DNA of 32,383 bases from Bacteroidia bacterium (GCA_025062295.1 JANXAJ010000024.1:1-32383), one strand, 5' to 3'; shown: positions 16,256 through 25,365, counted from the stretch's first letter. Notes: a model not told the origin generated them from the sequence alone. Program-made: numbers and translations.

Positions 16256-17413
16256 ATGAGTTGGTGGCGACTCCTATGGGAGACTGAGTGGAAAGGAATT
16301 CTCCTTGGACGATGGGTGATTGCGGTCATCCTACTGATAGGTGGGTATTTTGTCGCTCGGCTCTGTGCTCGTCTTCTCAGTCGCTTGCTTTATCTTGCTT
16401 TGGGCAAAGCTCGGGAGGATATTACTCGTGAAGAGCTTCATCGGCTTATGCGTCCTGCTTGGCTTTTCCCTCTTTTTCTTCTCGCAGCCTATGGAGCAGG
16501 TAGCATTGTCCATTTTCTTCATCTGCCAGAGAAATCCATCTCTTGGATCAGCCGAGTATTTGAGGCTTTAGCATTATTGGCTATGGGGCTTCTTGGCAGC
16601 CGGTTTCTTGCTGTATTAGAGACCATTTTAGCGGCTCAGTATCAGCGAGCTGGCGAAACCTACAAGCTTCAGCTCGTCCATCCTCTCTTCACGATTGGGC
16701 GAGTAGTCCTCTTCTTGTTAGTGGGATTCCTGATGTTAGAGCACACCCTCAAGCTCAATGTAGCACCATTTTTTACGACGCTGGGATTAGGGGGGCTGGC
16801 GGTTGCTTTAGCGGCGCAGGAGACGCTTCAGCATTTCATAGGTGCCCTGGCTATATTTGCTGACAAGCCTTTCCAAATTGGGGACATTATTCGCCTAGAC
16901 CCTCAGACCATAGGCACAATTGAAAAAATTGGGCTTCGCTCCACTCATATTCGTACTTTTGACAATCATCTGCTGGTTATTCCAAATAAACGGCTTGCAG
17001 ACAGTCCTTTAGAGAATCTCTCCCGAACGCCGCATCGTCGGGTGATTTTTCGGATTGGGGTGCTCTACAGTACTCCTCTTTCGGTCTTAGAACAACTTAT
17101 AACTGAGCTCCGAGCTGCCTTGAGCGAACTTCCTTTTTTGGCACATCCTCCAAGTGTATATTTTACAAATTTTCAAGACTCTGCTCTGGAGATTACAATT
17201 ATTGCCTTCGTCCGAATGGACTATCGAGAGTCACCGGAGGCAGAGCCGCCACCTATATTCTACTTTCAAGATAAAATCGCTTGGACGATCCTTCGCACTG
17301 TACGGCGGTACGAAAAACACACTGGCTTTGCTTTTCCCACCCGAACTTTGCACATTCAATCACTTCCTCAGATGCATGCTCCGATTTCAGAAGCTACAGG
17401 CGACGGGCAATGA
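16256..17413 (+). CDS. MscS-family mechanosensitive ion channel
   Basis: A 385-residue inner-membrane channel that would release solutes on hypo-osmotic shock. About five hydrophobic segments are visible (roughly 16-36, 68-90, 100-125, 142-165, 170-200). The last is the Gly/Ala-rich pore helix (GLGGLAVALAAQETL) followed by the canonical FADKPFQIGDII of the MscS beta domain. The mixed alpha/beta C-terminal domain extends to about residue 370. It has two more N-terminal helices than E. coli MscS, as many family members do. Its last 38 bases overlap the start of dapF, so the two genes are co-transcribed. The gene starts with ATG, with a -7-like box four bases upstream. Confidence 0.92.
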   Translation: MSWWRLLWETEWKGILLGRWVIAVILLIGGYFVARLCARLLSRLLYLALGKAREDITREELHRLMRPAWLFPLFLLAAYGAGSIVHFLHLPEKSISWISRVFEALALLAMGLLGSRFLAVLETILAAQYQRAGETYKLQLVHPLFTIGRVVLFLLVGFLMLEHTLKLNVAPFFTTLGLGGLAVALAAQETLQHFIGALAIFADKPFQIGDIIRLDPQTIGTIEKIGLRSTHIRTFDNHLLVIPNKRLADSPLENLSRTPHRRVIFRIGVLYSTPLSVLEQLITELRAALSELPFLAHPPSVYFTNFQDSALEITIIAFVRMDYRESPEAEPPPIFYFQDKIAWTILRTVRRYEKHTGFAFPTRTLHIQSLPQMHAPISEATGDGQ

Positions 17414-18170
17414 TTTCCTTATTCTTGAAGGCAACCCTGCTGAGCTTAGCGAAGAGCAGCGGCGTCGCCTTTGCGATAGGCACTTTGGGATCGGAGCAGA
17501 TGGGATTATTGCTGTTGAGCCCATCAAGCTCCTTCCTACATCCTCCAGAGGGATTTTACGCATGAGATACTGGAATGCAGATGGGCGGGAAGGGACTTTT
17601 TGTGGAAACGGAGCTCGCGCAGCTGCATGGATAGGTTATCAGCAGTGGAGACTTCAAAAGCTTCTCCTAAATGCGGCTGATGGTCTGCATAAAGCTCTGC
17701 TTTTGAGTACTGAACCTCCTCTCATTAGCGTTCAGCTTTTTGTTTATCAGATTCCTGTTTCCCTTGGACGGGGGCGGTGGTTTGTCCATACAGGTTCGCC
17801 TCACGTACTTATAGAGACAGGGAGGGAGGACTTAGAGAGGGTGAGACTTTTGGAAGAAGCTCCCCCACTGCGGTGGGACACGACTCATGATCTCGGGGGT
17901 GTGAATGTGAGCTTTTTTGCCTCTAATGGCGAGGGTAAATGGAAAATTCGCACCTATGAGCGCGGAGTAGAGGCAGAGACTCTCAGTTGTGGAACAGCAT
18001 GTGTGGCGCTGGCAGCTCTGACAGGGATGAATCAAATTCAGATTGAGACGAAGGGAGGTCTCCTGCGCATTTGCCGAGTCTCAAAGCGCGAATTCTGGCT
18101 GATTGGGCCTGTGGATGCTGTTTTTCATGGCTGCTATACAGGGAGTTTGGAGCCTTTGAGCTACTTTTAG
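17376..18170 (+). CDS. dapF: Diaminopimelate epimerase
   Basis: DapF interconverts LL- and meso-diaminopimelate for lysine and peptidoglycan synthesis, without a cofactor, using two Cys. Both are visible in this 264-residue protein: C76 in TFCGNGARA and C205 in LSCGTAC. The opening FQKLQATGNDF and FGIGADGI are also typical. The second Cys motif reads CGTA where CGTG is usual, a small change in the substrate loop. The frame is open another 74 codons upstream inside mscS, but the ATG at 17376 gives the family N-terminus. It lies within mscS (38-base overlap), which implies coupled translation. dapA converges on it from the other side of a 112-base gap, so two steps of the same pathway sit together. 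Confidence 0.95.
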   Translation: MLRFQKLQATGNDFLILEGNPAELSEEQRRRLCDRHFGIGADGIIAVEPIKLLPTSSRGILRMRYWNADGREGTFCGNGARAAAWIGYQQWRLQKLLLNAADGLHKALLLSTEPPLISVQLFVYQIPVSLGRGRWFVHTGSPHVLIETGREDLERVRLLEEAPPLRWDTTHDLGGVNVSFFASNGEGKWKIRTYERGVEAETLSCGTACVALAALTGMNQIQIETKGGLLRICRVSKREFWLIGPVDAVFHGCYTGSLEPLSYF

Positions 18171-18282
18171 ATGAGGGCCTAACTGCCGTGCAAATTCCAT
18201 GTCAGCGCCATAGACCTAAACCCACCCACTCTTACAAGTGGGGAGAGCAAAGGTTCAATCCTTGAGGGCGTTATCTTCTATC
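18171..18282. other. Convergent intergenic region between dapF and dapA, weak hairpin
   Basis: This gap holds an inverted repeat CCCACT (18225-18230) / AGTGGG (18237-18242) with a 6-base loop. It could serve as a bidirectional transcription end, but no T-tract follows on either strand. Nothing else is recognisable. Confidence 0.25.
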
Positions 18283-19194
18283 TTACGATGCGCTCATTTC
18301 GGCAGACGGACTGATAGAGAGTAGGGAGAGCGCTTCCCGAAATTGCCGACGCAGAGCCTCTGACGCAGGAAGAAGAGGAAGGCGCGTCCACGCCTCTGTC
18401 AATCCTAACTCCGCCAGTAGCCCCTTGATGCTGGTGGGATTGCCTTCAGCAAAACAGAGCCGCATGAGGGGAAGAAGGCGAGATTCAAGCTCCCGTACCT
18501 TCCTCAGCTCTCCGCTCCTTGCTGCGCTTATTAGCTGTTTTACAAGTTGGGTCAAAGCATTTCCTAACACCGAAATCACTCCCACGTATCCCATCAAAAT
18601 GGCAGGGGCTGCTAAAACATCATCTCCAGAAATGAGCTGAAAGCCTGAGGGAACTTGAGCTAGAAGCTCCATACCCTGAATAAGGTCCAGGGAAGCATCC
18701 TTAAGTCCGATGATTTGGCTGGGGAAATCATTTGCGAGGCGGAGAGTAATGGCAGGTGGTAGATGAACCCCTGTGCGAACAGGCACATTGTAGAGGATAA
18801 GAGGATGAGGACTGCGTTCGGCAAGGTAAGCGTAGTGAGTATATAGGCCCTCAGGCGTTGGTTTATTGTAGTACGGCGTAACTGAGAGGAATGCCCGCAC
18901 AGGAAAGTGATGGGCATATATACGCATTTCATCTGCAATCGCCCGAGTGTCATATCCTCCAGCTCCAACGATGATAGGGATGCGCTCTCCAACCTCATCG
19001 AAGAGGACCTCCAAGAGATGAAGTCTCTCCGCCAGAGTCTGTGTAACCGCTTCCCCTGTCGTACCGAGCGCTACGATGTAATCCGCCCCATTTTCAACTA
19101 CATGATGTGCCAGGCGTCGTAGGGCAGGCTCATCCAAACTTCCATCTTGTTTGAAGGGCGTAGCTAATGCCACGCCTAACCCTGAGCAATCCAT
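18283..19194 (-). CDS. dapA: 4-hydroxy-tetrahydrodipicolinate synthase
   Basis: DapA condenses pyruvate and aspartate semialdehyde, the first step of diaminopimelate and lysine synthesis. In this 303-residue protein the Schiff-base lysine is K165 in GLKDAS, with Y135 in YNVPVRTG, R140, the pyruvate-binding GTTGE (44-48) and YYNKPT (108-113). Length and order match the family. A -7-like box TATCTTAG (19204-19211) lies nine bases before the ATG, predicting a leader of about five bases. It is convergent with dapF. Confidence 0.96.
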   Translation of the reverse strand: MDCSGLGVALATPFKQDGSLDEPALRRLAHHVVENGADYIVALGTTGEAVTQTLAERLHLLEVLFDEVGERIPIIVGAGGYDTRAIADEMRIYAHHFPVRAFLSVTPYYNKPTPEGLYTHYAYLAERSPHPLILYNVPVRTGVHLPPAITLRLANDFPSQIIGLKDASLDLIQGMELLAQVPSGFQLISGDDVLAAPAILMGYVGVISVLGNALTQLVKQLISAARSGELRKVRELESRLLPLMRLCFAEGNPTSIKGLLAELGLTEAWTRLPLLPASEALRRQFREALSLLSISPSAEMSAS

Positions 19195-19203
19195 ATCTCG
19201 CCC

Positions 19204-19211
19204 CTAAGATA
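19204..19211 (-). promoter_or_regulatory. -7 box of dapA
   Basis: The minus strand reads TATCTTAG, one mismatch from TAnnTTTG and identical to the mscS box. Nine bases separate it from the dapA ATG, so unlike its neighbours this mRNA would carry a leader of about five bases. Confidence 0.4.
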
Positions 19212-19227
19212 ATCTTTTTCTTCGAGT

Positions 19228-22143
19228 CTATAGAATGTCTATCCAGATACCTCCATACACCAGTCGTCCTATATAGGGGGCCCCATAGGCTTGGAAGAAG
19301 CGTCGTCCAATTAGATTGGTGCCGCCTACTTTGTAGGTAACTGAGGGGGTAGCAGCTGGCCTCCAGCTCAATTGCCCGTCCAGGGTGCCGTAGGAGGGTA
19401 CATATCCTGTAAACTGAGGGGAACCCTCAAACCAGAATCCATGAACCCATCGCCAAGTGAGAGTGAAGCCTATGTATCGCAGATCTCGCCCTCCCAAAGG
19501 GATAATCAGATCATGGGCATTGAGTCCCAGATTATACTTGTGAGGAGGTGTGTTGAAAGCTGGGATAATTGGGTCATCATGAGGAGGTATCTCACGAAAG
19601 ACTCGCCGTCCAAAAAGCTGATTGCCAAAGCGGGCTATCTCGTTCATCCATGAGCCTCCTTTATTGAGGATAGCCCATGTATAGCTACCTGAAAGGGTAT
19701 ATTTTTTCGCAAAATAGTAGGAAAGGCCAACAGCAAGTCCCTGTGTCGTTACAATGTCAGATGCATTCGCAGAGAGCCGATAAATCTGGACAGGGCGCCC
19801 TGTAGTTAGGTCTGGTATGGTGGAAACAAGACGGAATCCTAAAAAATCCCAGTACCAACTAAAGAAGTAGCCCGCATCTATAAAGAGCTGATCCTTCCAG
19901 ATACCTTTATATCCTACTTCAAGGGTGCGAAGGCGTTCTGGGCGTACGCCTGACACGAAGATGGGTTCTAATAATCGCATATCTCCTGTGGCTAGGAAGT
20001 CATACAGGTTTTCTAAGGGGATAATGTTGCCCATGCCTTTGGGGTTTCCTAAGAGGATAGCGCGTCCAACATTGTAGTATAAATACTGATCCTGAAGGGT
20101 AGGGTAGCGCAGAGCGGAGGTATAAGCCATCCGAAGGGTATGAAATCGCGCTACATTGTAAGCCACAGTGAGGGCTGGTGAATAGATAAAATTGTACCGA
20201 AGGGCACGCTGGAGGCGTTCGGGTGAAAATCGCTGAAGGAGGTTTCGTTCTCTCACATAGTTCTGCTGAACATCAGCTCGAAGGGCTGCACCCACGCGCA
20301 GCCGATCTTGGGGGAGCCATCGGCTCTCTAAGTGAGCAAAGACTCCCCATTCGTATAGCGTGATTCGGTTGTATCCAAGCTCTGGTCGGCTTGGATCTTT
20401 CAGGGTGTCGGCAAAAATGGTTCCATATGAGCGGGGAAGGTACTTCCGATAATTTCCTCCCCAGTTGAGTACAAACCGATCGGCAAACTTCAATTCATGG
20501 CCTCCTTGTAAGTGGATCAGCGATGAATTGTCCACAAAGCGACTTCCTCCTCCTAAAAAGCTGGGATTAGAAATAATTCGCTGAAAAACGGCGTTGAATT
20601 CAGGAGTACCTGGCTCAAGGCGGCTGCGACAAGTATCACAGAAAAAGGTGTTCCCTGGACTATCAGCAAACGCTCGAGCTCTTTGATGCCAAATAATAAG
20701 TGAGTCGCGGTATTTGTTGAGAATATTTTGATACTGTGCAGAGAAGTTTGGATTATTCACGAATGATGATGGAAACTCTGGATCCTGGCGAATAGCCTGA
20801 CTATAGGGGATGAAAGCGGCTTGGTAATCCAAGGCCCAGCGAGGGGAGGGTTTGACATAGTTCTGAAGTAAAAGGGCTGTAAAGACAATGTCATAGGATT
20901 TTCCAGCATCCTCTGTGGTGTGATAGGCTCGGATATAGAAGTCCTTCCCTTTGACTTCAGCTTTATGTTGAAAGAAGAGAATGTCCCGAATGCTGTAGCG
21001 ATTATCTCCCTGATATACGGTCGTGCCTGTTCCGAGGTTAGCGCTATATTCAAGACGCAGCTCTGGGTTTAGGCGGTAGTACAATCCAGTAGAAAGTTTG
21101 AAGCTTCTCACAGTGTAGTCTACTAGCTCTTTTTCCCAGTAGCCTGTTCGGTGGTAGATGCCCAGGCCAGGGAAAAAGAAACGACTATAGTCGGAGTTAT
21201 CATAGTTGTTAGAGCGAGGGTCTGGATTTTCGTCTCCGTATCGATTGACGGCGTCATAGCCCCCTGGATTATCTCTATCCACAAGGGACTGGGTGGTTGG
21301 AGCATCGTTCTCAGCAGGCCAATCTCGCGCCTGCATGAAAGAGCCGCTCAGTCTGAAAGCAAACCGTTCCGATTTACCCACCGGCTGGGCGAAACGAAAT
21401 GCTGCCTCTAAAAGATCGCGATTGCCTACCTTGAAGCTCACGGAGGTCCCAGAATGAAGAAAAGGATCCTTAAGATTCATGAGGATGACCCCATTGAAGG
21501 CGTTCGGTCCATACAAAGCCGATTGAGCTCCTACGATAAGCTCTACGGATTGGATATCTAATTCAGATGCACCAACGAAATTCCCCAAGGAGAAATTGAG
21601 GCCTGGTGCTTGATTATCCATTCCATCCACAATCTGAAGGGTACGAACGGGGCGTGTGCTATTGAACCCTCGGGTGTTGATGATTTTGAATCCTAAGCTG
21701 GCAGTGGTGATATCTACGCCTTTGAGATTAGCGAGATTTTCATAGAAGTCAGGAGAAGGACTATCTCTCACAGCGAGAGCATCCATCGTCTCTATAGTGA
21801 GGGGGGACTCTTGTTGTTTCTGGCTGATGCGAATCTCTACAATTTCTACTGCCTGCTGGAGCACTTCTCGCTCGCCTAAGGGAATGCGGAGCGGCTTCAA
21901 GCTGGAGACAGGAACCTTTGCTGTGTCATACCCTACATAGGTAACTATGAGGAAAACCGGCAGCCTTTCTTTGAGAGGCAAAGAGAAGTTGCCTTGCTCG
22001 TCAGTCAGAGTGCCGATAGGGGTGCCCTGAATTCGGACAGTTGCACCAGGGAGGGGTTCTCCTGTGGCTCCGTCATATACCGTTCCTGTAATCACCTGAC
22101 TGACTCCTATGCTTAGAGAGAAGGCGATAAACAGATGCCGCAT
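19228..22143 (-). CDS. TonB-dependent receptor with carboxypeptidase-like domain (paralog 2)
   Basis: A 971-residue outer-membrane receptor, similar in order to the receptor at 13.1-16.1 kb. It has a signal peptide (about 1-16 from the chosen start), a carboxypeptidase regulatory-like domain (about 17-92, with GEPLPGATVRI and DEQGNFSL), and a plug with INTRGFNST (155-163) and SALYGPNAFNG (208-218). Both proteins share a GYDAVNxYGDE loop in the early barrel. A Cys-x2-Cys (CDTC) loop occurs only in this copy. The frame continues 13 codons to an ATG at 22182, but the ATG at 22141-22143 begins a cleaner signal peptide (MRHLFIAFSLSIGVSQ) and has TTTCTTCG ending four bases upstream. The substrate is unknown; no SusD partner is present. 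Confidence 0.9.
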   Translation of the reverse strand: MRHLFIAFSLSIGVSQVITGTVYDGATGEPLPGATVRIQGTPIGTLTDEQGNFSLPLKERLPVFLIVTYVGYDTAKVPVSSLKPLRIPLGEREVLQQAVEIVEIRISQKQQESPLTIETMDALAVRDSPSPDFYENLANLKGVDITTASLGFKIINTRGFNSTRPVRTLQIVDGMDNQAPGLNFSLGNFVGASELDIQSVELIVGAQSALYGPNAFNGVILMNLKDPFLHSGTSVSFKVGNRDLLEAAFRFAQPVGKSERFAFRLSGSFMQARDWPAENDAPTTQSLVDRDNPGGYDAVNRYGDENPDPRSNNYDNSDYSRFFFPGLGIYHRTGYWEKELVDYTVRSFKLSTGLYYRLNPELRLEYSANLGTGTTVYQGDNRYSIRDILFFQHKAEVKGKDFYIRAYHTTEDAGKSYDIVFTALLLQNYVKPSPRWALDYQAAFIPYSQAIRQDPEFPSSFVNNPNFSAQYQNILNKYRDSLIIWHQRARAFADSPGNTFFCDTCRSRLEPGTPEFNAVFQRIISNPSFLGGGSRFVDNSSLIHLQGGHELKFADRFVLNWGGNYRKYLPRSYGTIFADTLKDPSRPELGYNRITLYEWGVFAHLESRWLPQDRLRVGAALRADVQQNYVRERNLLQRFSPERLQRALRYNFIYSPALTVAYNVARFHTLRMAYTSALRYPTLQDQYLYYNVGRAILLGNPKGMGNIIPLENLYDFLATGDMRLLEPIFVSGVRPERLRTLEVGYKGIWKDQLFIDAGYFFSWYWDFLGFRLVSTIPDLTTGRPVQIYRLSANASDIVTTQGLAVGLSYYFAKKYTLSGSYTWAILNKGGSWMNEIARFGNQLFGRRVFREIPPHDDPIIPAFNTPPHKYNLGLNAHDLIIPLGGRDLRYIGFTLTWRWVHGFWFEGSPQFTGYVPSYGTLDGQLSWRPAATPSVTYKVGGTNLIGRRFFQAYGAPYIGRLVYGGIWIDIL

Positions 22144-22279
22144 GGGACGAAGAAAAAAATAAAATAGGCAAAGTCGCTTCATTTGGGGTCTTGCAAAGAA
22201 TTTTCTTGATTTTCTATTCAGTACTGATGAGCCTTCCTCCCCGCTGCTTTTGCCTCAGCTCAGACTCTTCTAAAGCCTG

Positions 22280-22287
22280 TACCTTTG
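22280..22287 (+). promoter_or_regulatory. -7 box of the heptose kinase gene
   Basis: TACCTTTG is an exact match to TAnnTTTG and ends five bases before the ATG at 22293. The nearest upstream TTTG is about 27 bases away, too far for a normal -33. Confidence 0.55.
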
Positions 22288-22292
22288 AATAG

Positions 22293-23261
22293 ATGAATTT
22301 CTCAGGCTTGCGGTTTCTGGTAGTGGGGGATGTGATGGTTGATCGGTATTTGTATGGACGCGTTCAGCGCATTTCTCCGGAGGCTCCTGTGCCGATTTTA
22401 GAGCTTGAGAAAGAGGAGAATCGCTTGGGTGGAGCGGCGAATGTAGCATTTAATCTGCGTAGCTTACAAAGCCAAGTGGTATTAGCAGGTCTCATTGGAG
22501 AAGATCAAGCAGGGGTCTTTCTTCAAAAGGAAGCGCAGCGATGGCATATAGATACCTATGGACTTGTGATGGACCCTCATCGTCCTACTACTACCAAAAT
22601 TCGGCTTATAGCTCAGAAATCCCACCTTTTGAGGGTTGACCGAGAGAGCACTGCCTTTCCCTCTCCGACTGTGGCGGAGTCGCTCATGCTCAAGGTTCGT
22701 TCTCTTCTTCACTTGCCTCTGCATGGCGTAATCATACAAGACTATGACAAGGGTACCCTTACGCCAGAGCTGATTGAGGAAATTATCCGACTGGCGCAAG
22801 CACGCTCTGTCCCTGTGCTTGTAGACCCTAAGCGGCGACTCTTCTGGGCGTATGCAGGCGCCACCCTCTTCAAGCCAAACCTTCGGGAACTGGGCGAAGC
22901 CTTGCAAATCTCCCTCCTTGAAGCTCCCCTTGACGAGATCCAGGAAGCCGTATCGGTGCTTCGGCAACGGATGCCCCACACTTATACTGTCGTAACCCTC
23001 GGTGAGCGGGGGATTTTAGGGTATGGAGAAAAAGAAGGATTCATTCATATTCCCGCTCACTATCGCAACATCGTAGATGTATCTGGGGCAGGGGACACGG
23101 TAGTGAGCGTTCTCGCTGTAGGACTTGCTATGGAAATGCCCTTCCAGAAGACCTTGGCTTTGGCAAACTTAGCTGGAGGATTAGTGTGTGAATATGTAGG
23201 GGTGGTGCCTCTTCCTCGGGACCGGTGGCTGGAGCAAGCTCAAGCTGGCGGTCTGCTCTAA
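22293..23261 (+). CDS. rfaE1: D-glycero-beta-D-manno-heptose-7-phosphate kinase (HldE kinase domain)
   Basis: A PfkB/ribokinase-family sugar kinase of 322 residues that matches the N-terminal half of HldE, making heptose 1,7-bisphosphate for lipopolysaccharide inner core. Visible are the opening VVGDVMVDRYLYGRVQRISPEAPVP (split here at 10-34), the GGAANVA motif (46-52), the mid-region QDYDKG (149-154) and KPNLRE (194-199), and the catalytic site DVSGAGDT with D268. The adenylyltransferase domain of bifunctional HldE is absent, so a separate rfaE2 gene is expected elsewhere. It overlaps the end of the convergent LysM gene by four bases. Confidence 0.92.
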   Translation: MNFSGLRFLVVGDVMVDRYLYGRVQRISPEAPVPILELEKEENRLGGAANVAFNLRSLQSQVVLAGLIGEDQAGVFLQKEAQRWHIDTYGLVMDPHRPTTTKIRLIAQKSHLLRVDRESTAFPSPTVAESLMLKVRSLLHLPLHGVIIQDYDKGTLTPELIEEIIRLAQARSVPVLVDPKRRLFWAYAGATLFKPNLRELGEALQISLLEAPLDEIQEAVSVLRQRMPHTYTVVTLGERGILGYGEKEGFIHIPAHYRNIVDVSGAGDTVVSVLAVGLAMEMPFQKTLALANLAGGLVCEYVGVVPLPRDRWLEQAQAGGLL

Positions 23262-24922
23262 GGGATTTGCAGCTTTTGTCCGGGTTGGAGAGGGACTCGC
23301 GCATTCAGCTTATTGAGCCTGCAGAGGGCATCAACGGTGGTCCCGTACTTTTGAGCAATGCCCCAGAGAGATTCACCCGGGCGTACGATGTGCAGGCGGG
23401 AAGTAGGAGGAGCGGATGAAGCAGCCCCACTTGTAGGGATACGAAGGATTTGTCCGGCTTGAATGCGAGTACTGCGGAGGCGATTGTGGTACTGAAGAAG
23501 AGCAACTGTGGTCCCGTACCGATGGGCAATTTCCGAAAGGGTTTCCCCAGGCTTTACCTTATGATAGAGTAAAGGTGGAGGAGACGAGGTAGAGGGCGTG
23601 CCTCCTCCTTCTCCAGATGAAGGGGGAGGCAAAGTCACCGCTGCCTTCCCAGCGAAGCTTAGGGACGGTTCAGCTGGAAGAGAGACAGTAGCTTTTTCCC
23701 TTTCTAAGGAGGGAAGACTATCCGCAAGATAAAGCTGATAGGTGCGGAGAAGTGCAGTAGCAAGCATATGTCCTCTCAGAGCGTAACCCCTCGGTGTGAG
23801 AGAGAACATATCTGGCTGAATCAAGCCTCTGAGTCGCCAATCCCGAGCAGAGCCAAGAATTCCATAAGCGTCCCATACCGCTGCTCCTTTGTGAGCAGCA
23901 ATCCACCGGAGAAGTCTTGCTGTCTCTTCTACAAGCGGGAAAGGTCGCATCGCTCGATAAAAGTCCTGAGGTGTGATAAGTAAGAGCCCTGCTTCTGGGC
24001 AGGCTTCTTTTAGCTTTTCCAACAGCTCCTCCATAATGCTCCGAAGTTCGGAGAGGGAAGCTTTTGTTCCATGCAAATCGTTCCTGCCTAAGTCAAGGAC
24101 AATGAGGTCTGGCTGAAGGAGCTGTAGGCTTTCCTTTAGATATGGAAGTCGGCTCCATTGGGAGAGATGGATGTCCTTTATCCCTATGGTATGCCAAGTG
24201 ATGCCAGCAGCTCCCTCTTCTATGAATAGGCCATGAAGCTCTGCATACGAAAGAGAATCACCTCCTCCATTCCATCCAAAGCTCCCGCTCAGGCTTCGGA
24301 GGGGTTCGGGGAGAGTTAGGTCGATTACGCTAAGACCCTGAGGGAGGGAAGTCGTAATAGGTGGAAGACGATGATTTACAAAAACAGAACAGCGAATGCC
24401 AGGGTACAAGGTTCGCACCATTAATCGTAAATGAGCTCCCGCCGGTGCAGCAGACCCAGAAGAAGGGGACCATTGAATCATCCAGCGGGCTGCTGGATCG
24501 TAAGTTCCGATTCCTATACCAGTTGCGCCTAGTGGAAAGGGAGAGGTGCTCCACGAGGCGTGAGCTGCGAGCCACTGTCCCTCGCTCATGCTTACATATT
24601 CAGAGGGAGAAGGAATCCCTACAAGCTGAAATGGAAATATAAAGCCTTTTCCTCCTCCCCCCCAAGCCTTGTATAGCAAAGTATGAATTGCTTGAGTTTG
24701 AAATTCTATCCCAGGATGAAGCTCTCCAATATGAAGAATGCGAAGCTTCCTGCGATTCTGGCTTAGGTTTTCCCAGAAGGAAGAGAGGTTTCTGGCAAGA
24801 AATAGAAAGTTTGAATCGCTCCTGATGAACGGATAGCTCGTGTCTGAAACAAGGGAGATAGGCACTCCCTGAGAGTAAGCATAGAGAAGGACAGTACTTG
24901 CGATGAAGGGACGGAAGTTCAT
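23258..24922 (-). CDS. SGNH-hydrolase-like protein with two C-terminal LysM domains
   Basis: A 554-residue exported protein with a signal peptide (about 1-18), an SGNH/GDSL-like domain (about 40-400), a Pro/Ser/Gly linker (about 405-450) and two LysM peptidoglycan-binding domains (about 452-496 and 509-554). The SGNH fold is recognisable from block III GRND (279-282) and block V TPRGY (376-380). But block I, usually HIGDSH in this Bacteroidota group, reads HIGELH (G66-E67-L68), so the nucleophile Ser is Leu, and the block V His position (DxxH) is S374. The catalytic triad therefore looks lost, and the protein may bind peptidoglycan or a partner rather than cut esters. It overlaps ridA upstream by four bases. 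Confidence 0.85.
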   Translation of the reverse strand: MNFRPFIASTVLLYAYSQGVPISLVSDTSYPFIRSDSNFLFLARNLSSFWENLSQNRRKLRILHIGELHPGIEFQTQAIHTLLYKAWGGGGKGFIFPFQLVGIPSPSEYVSMSEGQWLAAHASWSTSPFPLGATGIGIGTYDPAARWMIQWSPSSGSAAPAGAHLRLMVRTLYPGIRCSVFVNHRLPPITTSLPQGLSVIDLTLPEPLRSLSGSFGWNGGGDSLSYAELHGLFIEEGAAGITWHTIGIKDIHLSQWSRLPYLKESLQLLQPDLIVLDLGRNDLHGTKASLSELRSIMEELLEKLKEACPEAGLLLITPQDFYRAMRPFPLVEETARLLRWIAAHKGAAVWDAYGILGSARDWRLRGLIQPDMFSLTPRGYALRGHMLATALLRTYQLYLADSLPSLEREKATVSLPAEPSLSFAGKAAVTLPPPSSGEGGGTPSTSSPPPLLYHKVKPGETLSEIAHRYGTTVALLQYHNRLRSTRIQAGQILRIPTSGAASSAPPTSRLHIVRPGESLWGIAQKYGTTVDALCRLNKLNARVPLQPGQKLQIP

Positions 24923-25296
24923 TCTCCTGCGTAAGCTATACCGCTAATCTCTATCCGAGCCCCGCGAGGCAGAGCAGCTACGGCAACTGTCTCTCGGGCA
25001 GGATAGTTTCCGTTTGGGAAAAATTTTTCATACACTGCATTGACAGCGGGGAAGAAAGCCATGTCGGTAAGATAAATTGTCACTTTGACTAAGTGAGAGG
25101 GAGTGGCTCCTGCAGAGCGAAGTACATGGAGGAGATTGTGCATCACGGTAGAGGCCTCTTCTTCTATGGAAGACTTCTCTAATGTGCCGTCGGGACGGAG
25201 CGCAATTTGTCCTGAGAGGAATATCCAAGGACCTACTCGTACAGCTGGGCTATAAGGGCCAACTGTCGGGACTTCAGGGGGGATAATGCGTTGCAT
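24919..25296 (-). CDS. ridA: RidA family reactive enamine/imine deaminase
   Basis: A 125-residue RidA (YjgF/YER057c/UK114) protein that hydrolyses reactive 2-aminoacrylate and related imines formed by PLP enzymes. The active-site residues are in place: Y15 in GPYSPA, R101 in YPARET and E116 in ARIEISG, which indicates the active RidA subgroup. The gene is first in a two-gene unit, its stop overlapping the start of the SGNH-LysM gene by four bases. It diverges from secG. A -7-like box TATTATTG (25301-25308, minus) ends four bases before the ATG. Confidence 0.94.
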   Translation of the reverse strand: MQRIIPPEVPTVGPYSPAVRVGPWIFLSGQIALRPDGTLEKSSIEEEASTVMHNLLHVLRSAGATPSHLVKVTIYLTDMAFFPAVNAVYEKFFPNGNYPARETVAVAALPRGARIEISGIAYAGE

Positions 25297-25300
25297 AGGG

Positions 25301-25308
25301 CAATAATA
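25301..25308 (-). promoter_or_regulatory. -7 box of ridA
   Basis: The minus strand reads TATTATTG, one mismatch from TAnnTTTG, and ends four bases before the ridA ATG. No -33 TTG is visible. Confidence 0.5.
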
Positions 25309-25353
25309 GCCTTTTTCGTTTCATGTAGCTATCTCTTTTTTTCCGAAGGAAGT

Positions 25354-25361
25354 TACCTTTG
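25354..25361 (+). promoter_or_regulatory. -7 box of secG
   Basis: TACCTTTG is an exact match to TAnnTTTG and ends four bases before the ATG at 25366. It rules against the longer frame beginning at 25291, because that would place the promoter inside the coding region. Confidence 0.6.
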
Positions 25362-25365
25362 TTCT

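Noticed and set aside
18225-18268. tRNA-like pieces: a hairpin CCCACT/AGTGGG and a T-loop-like GGTTCAATCC
   Set aside because: The T-stem does not pair well, the anticodon stem has a six-base loop, and no matching acceptor or D arm can be found around them.
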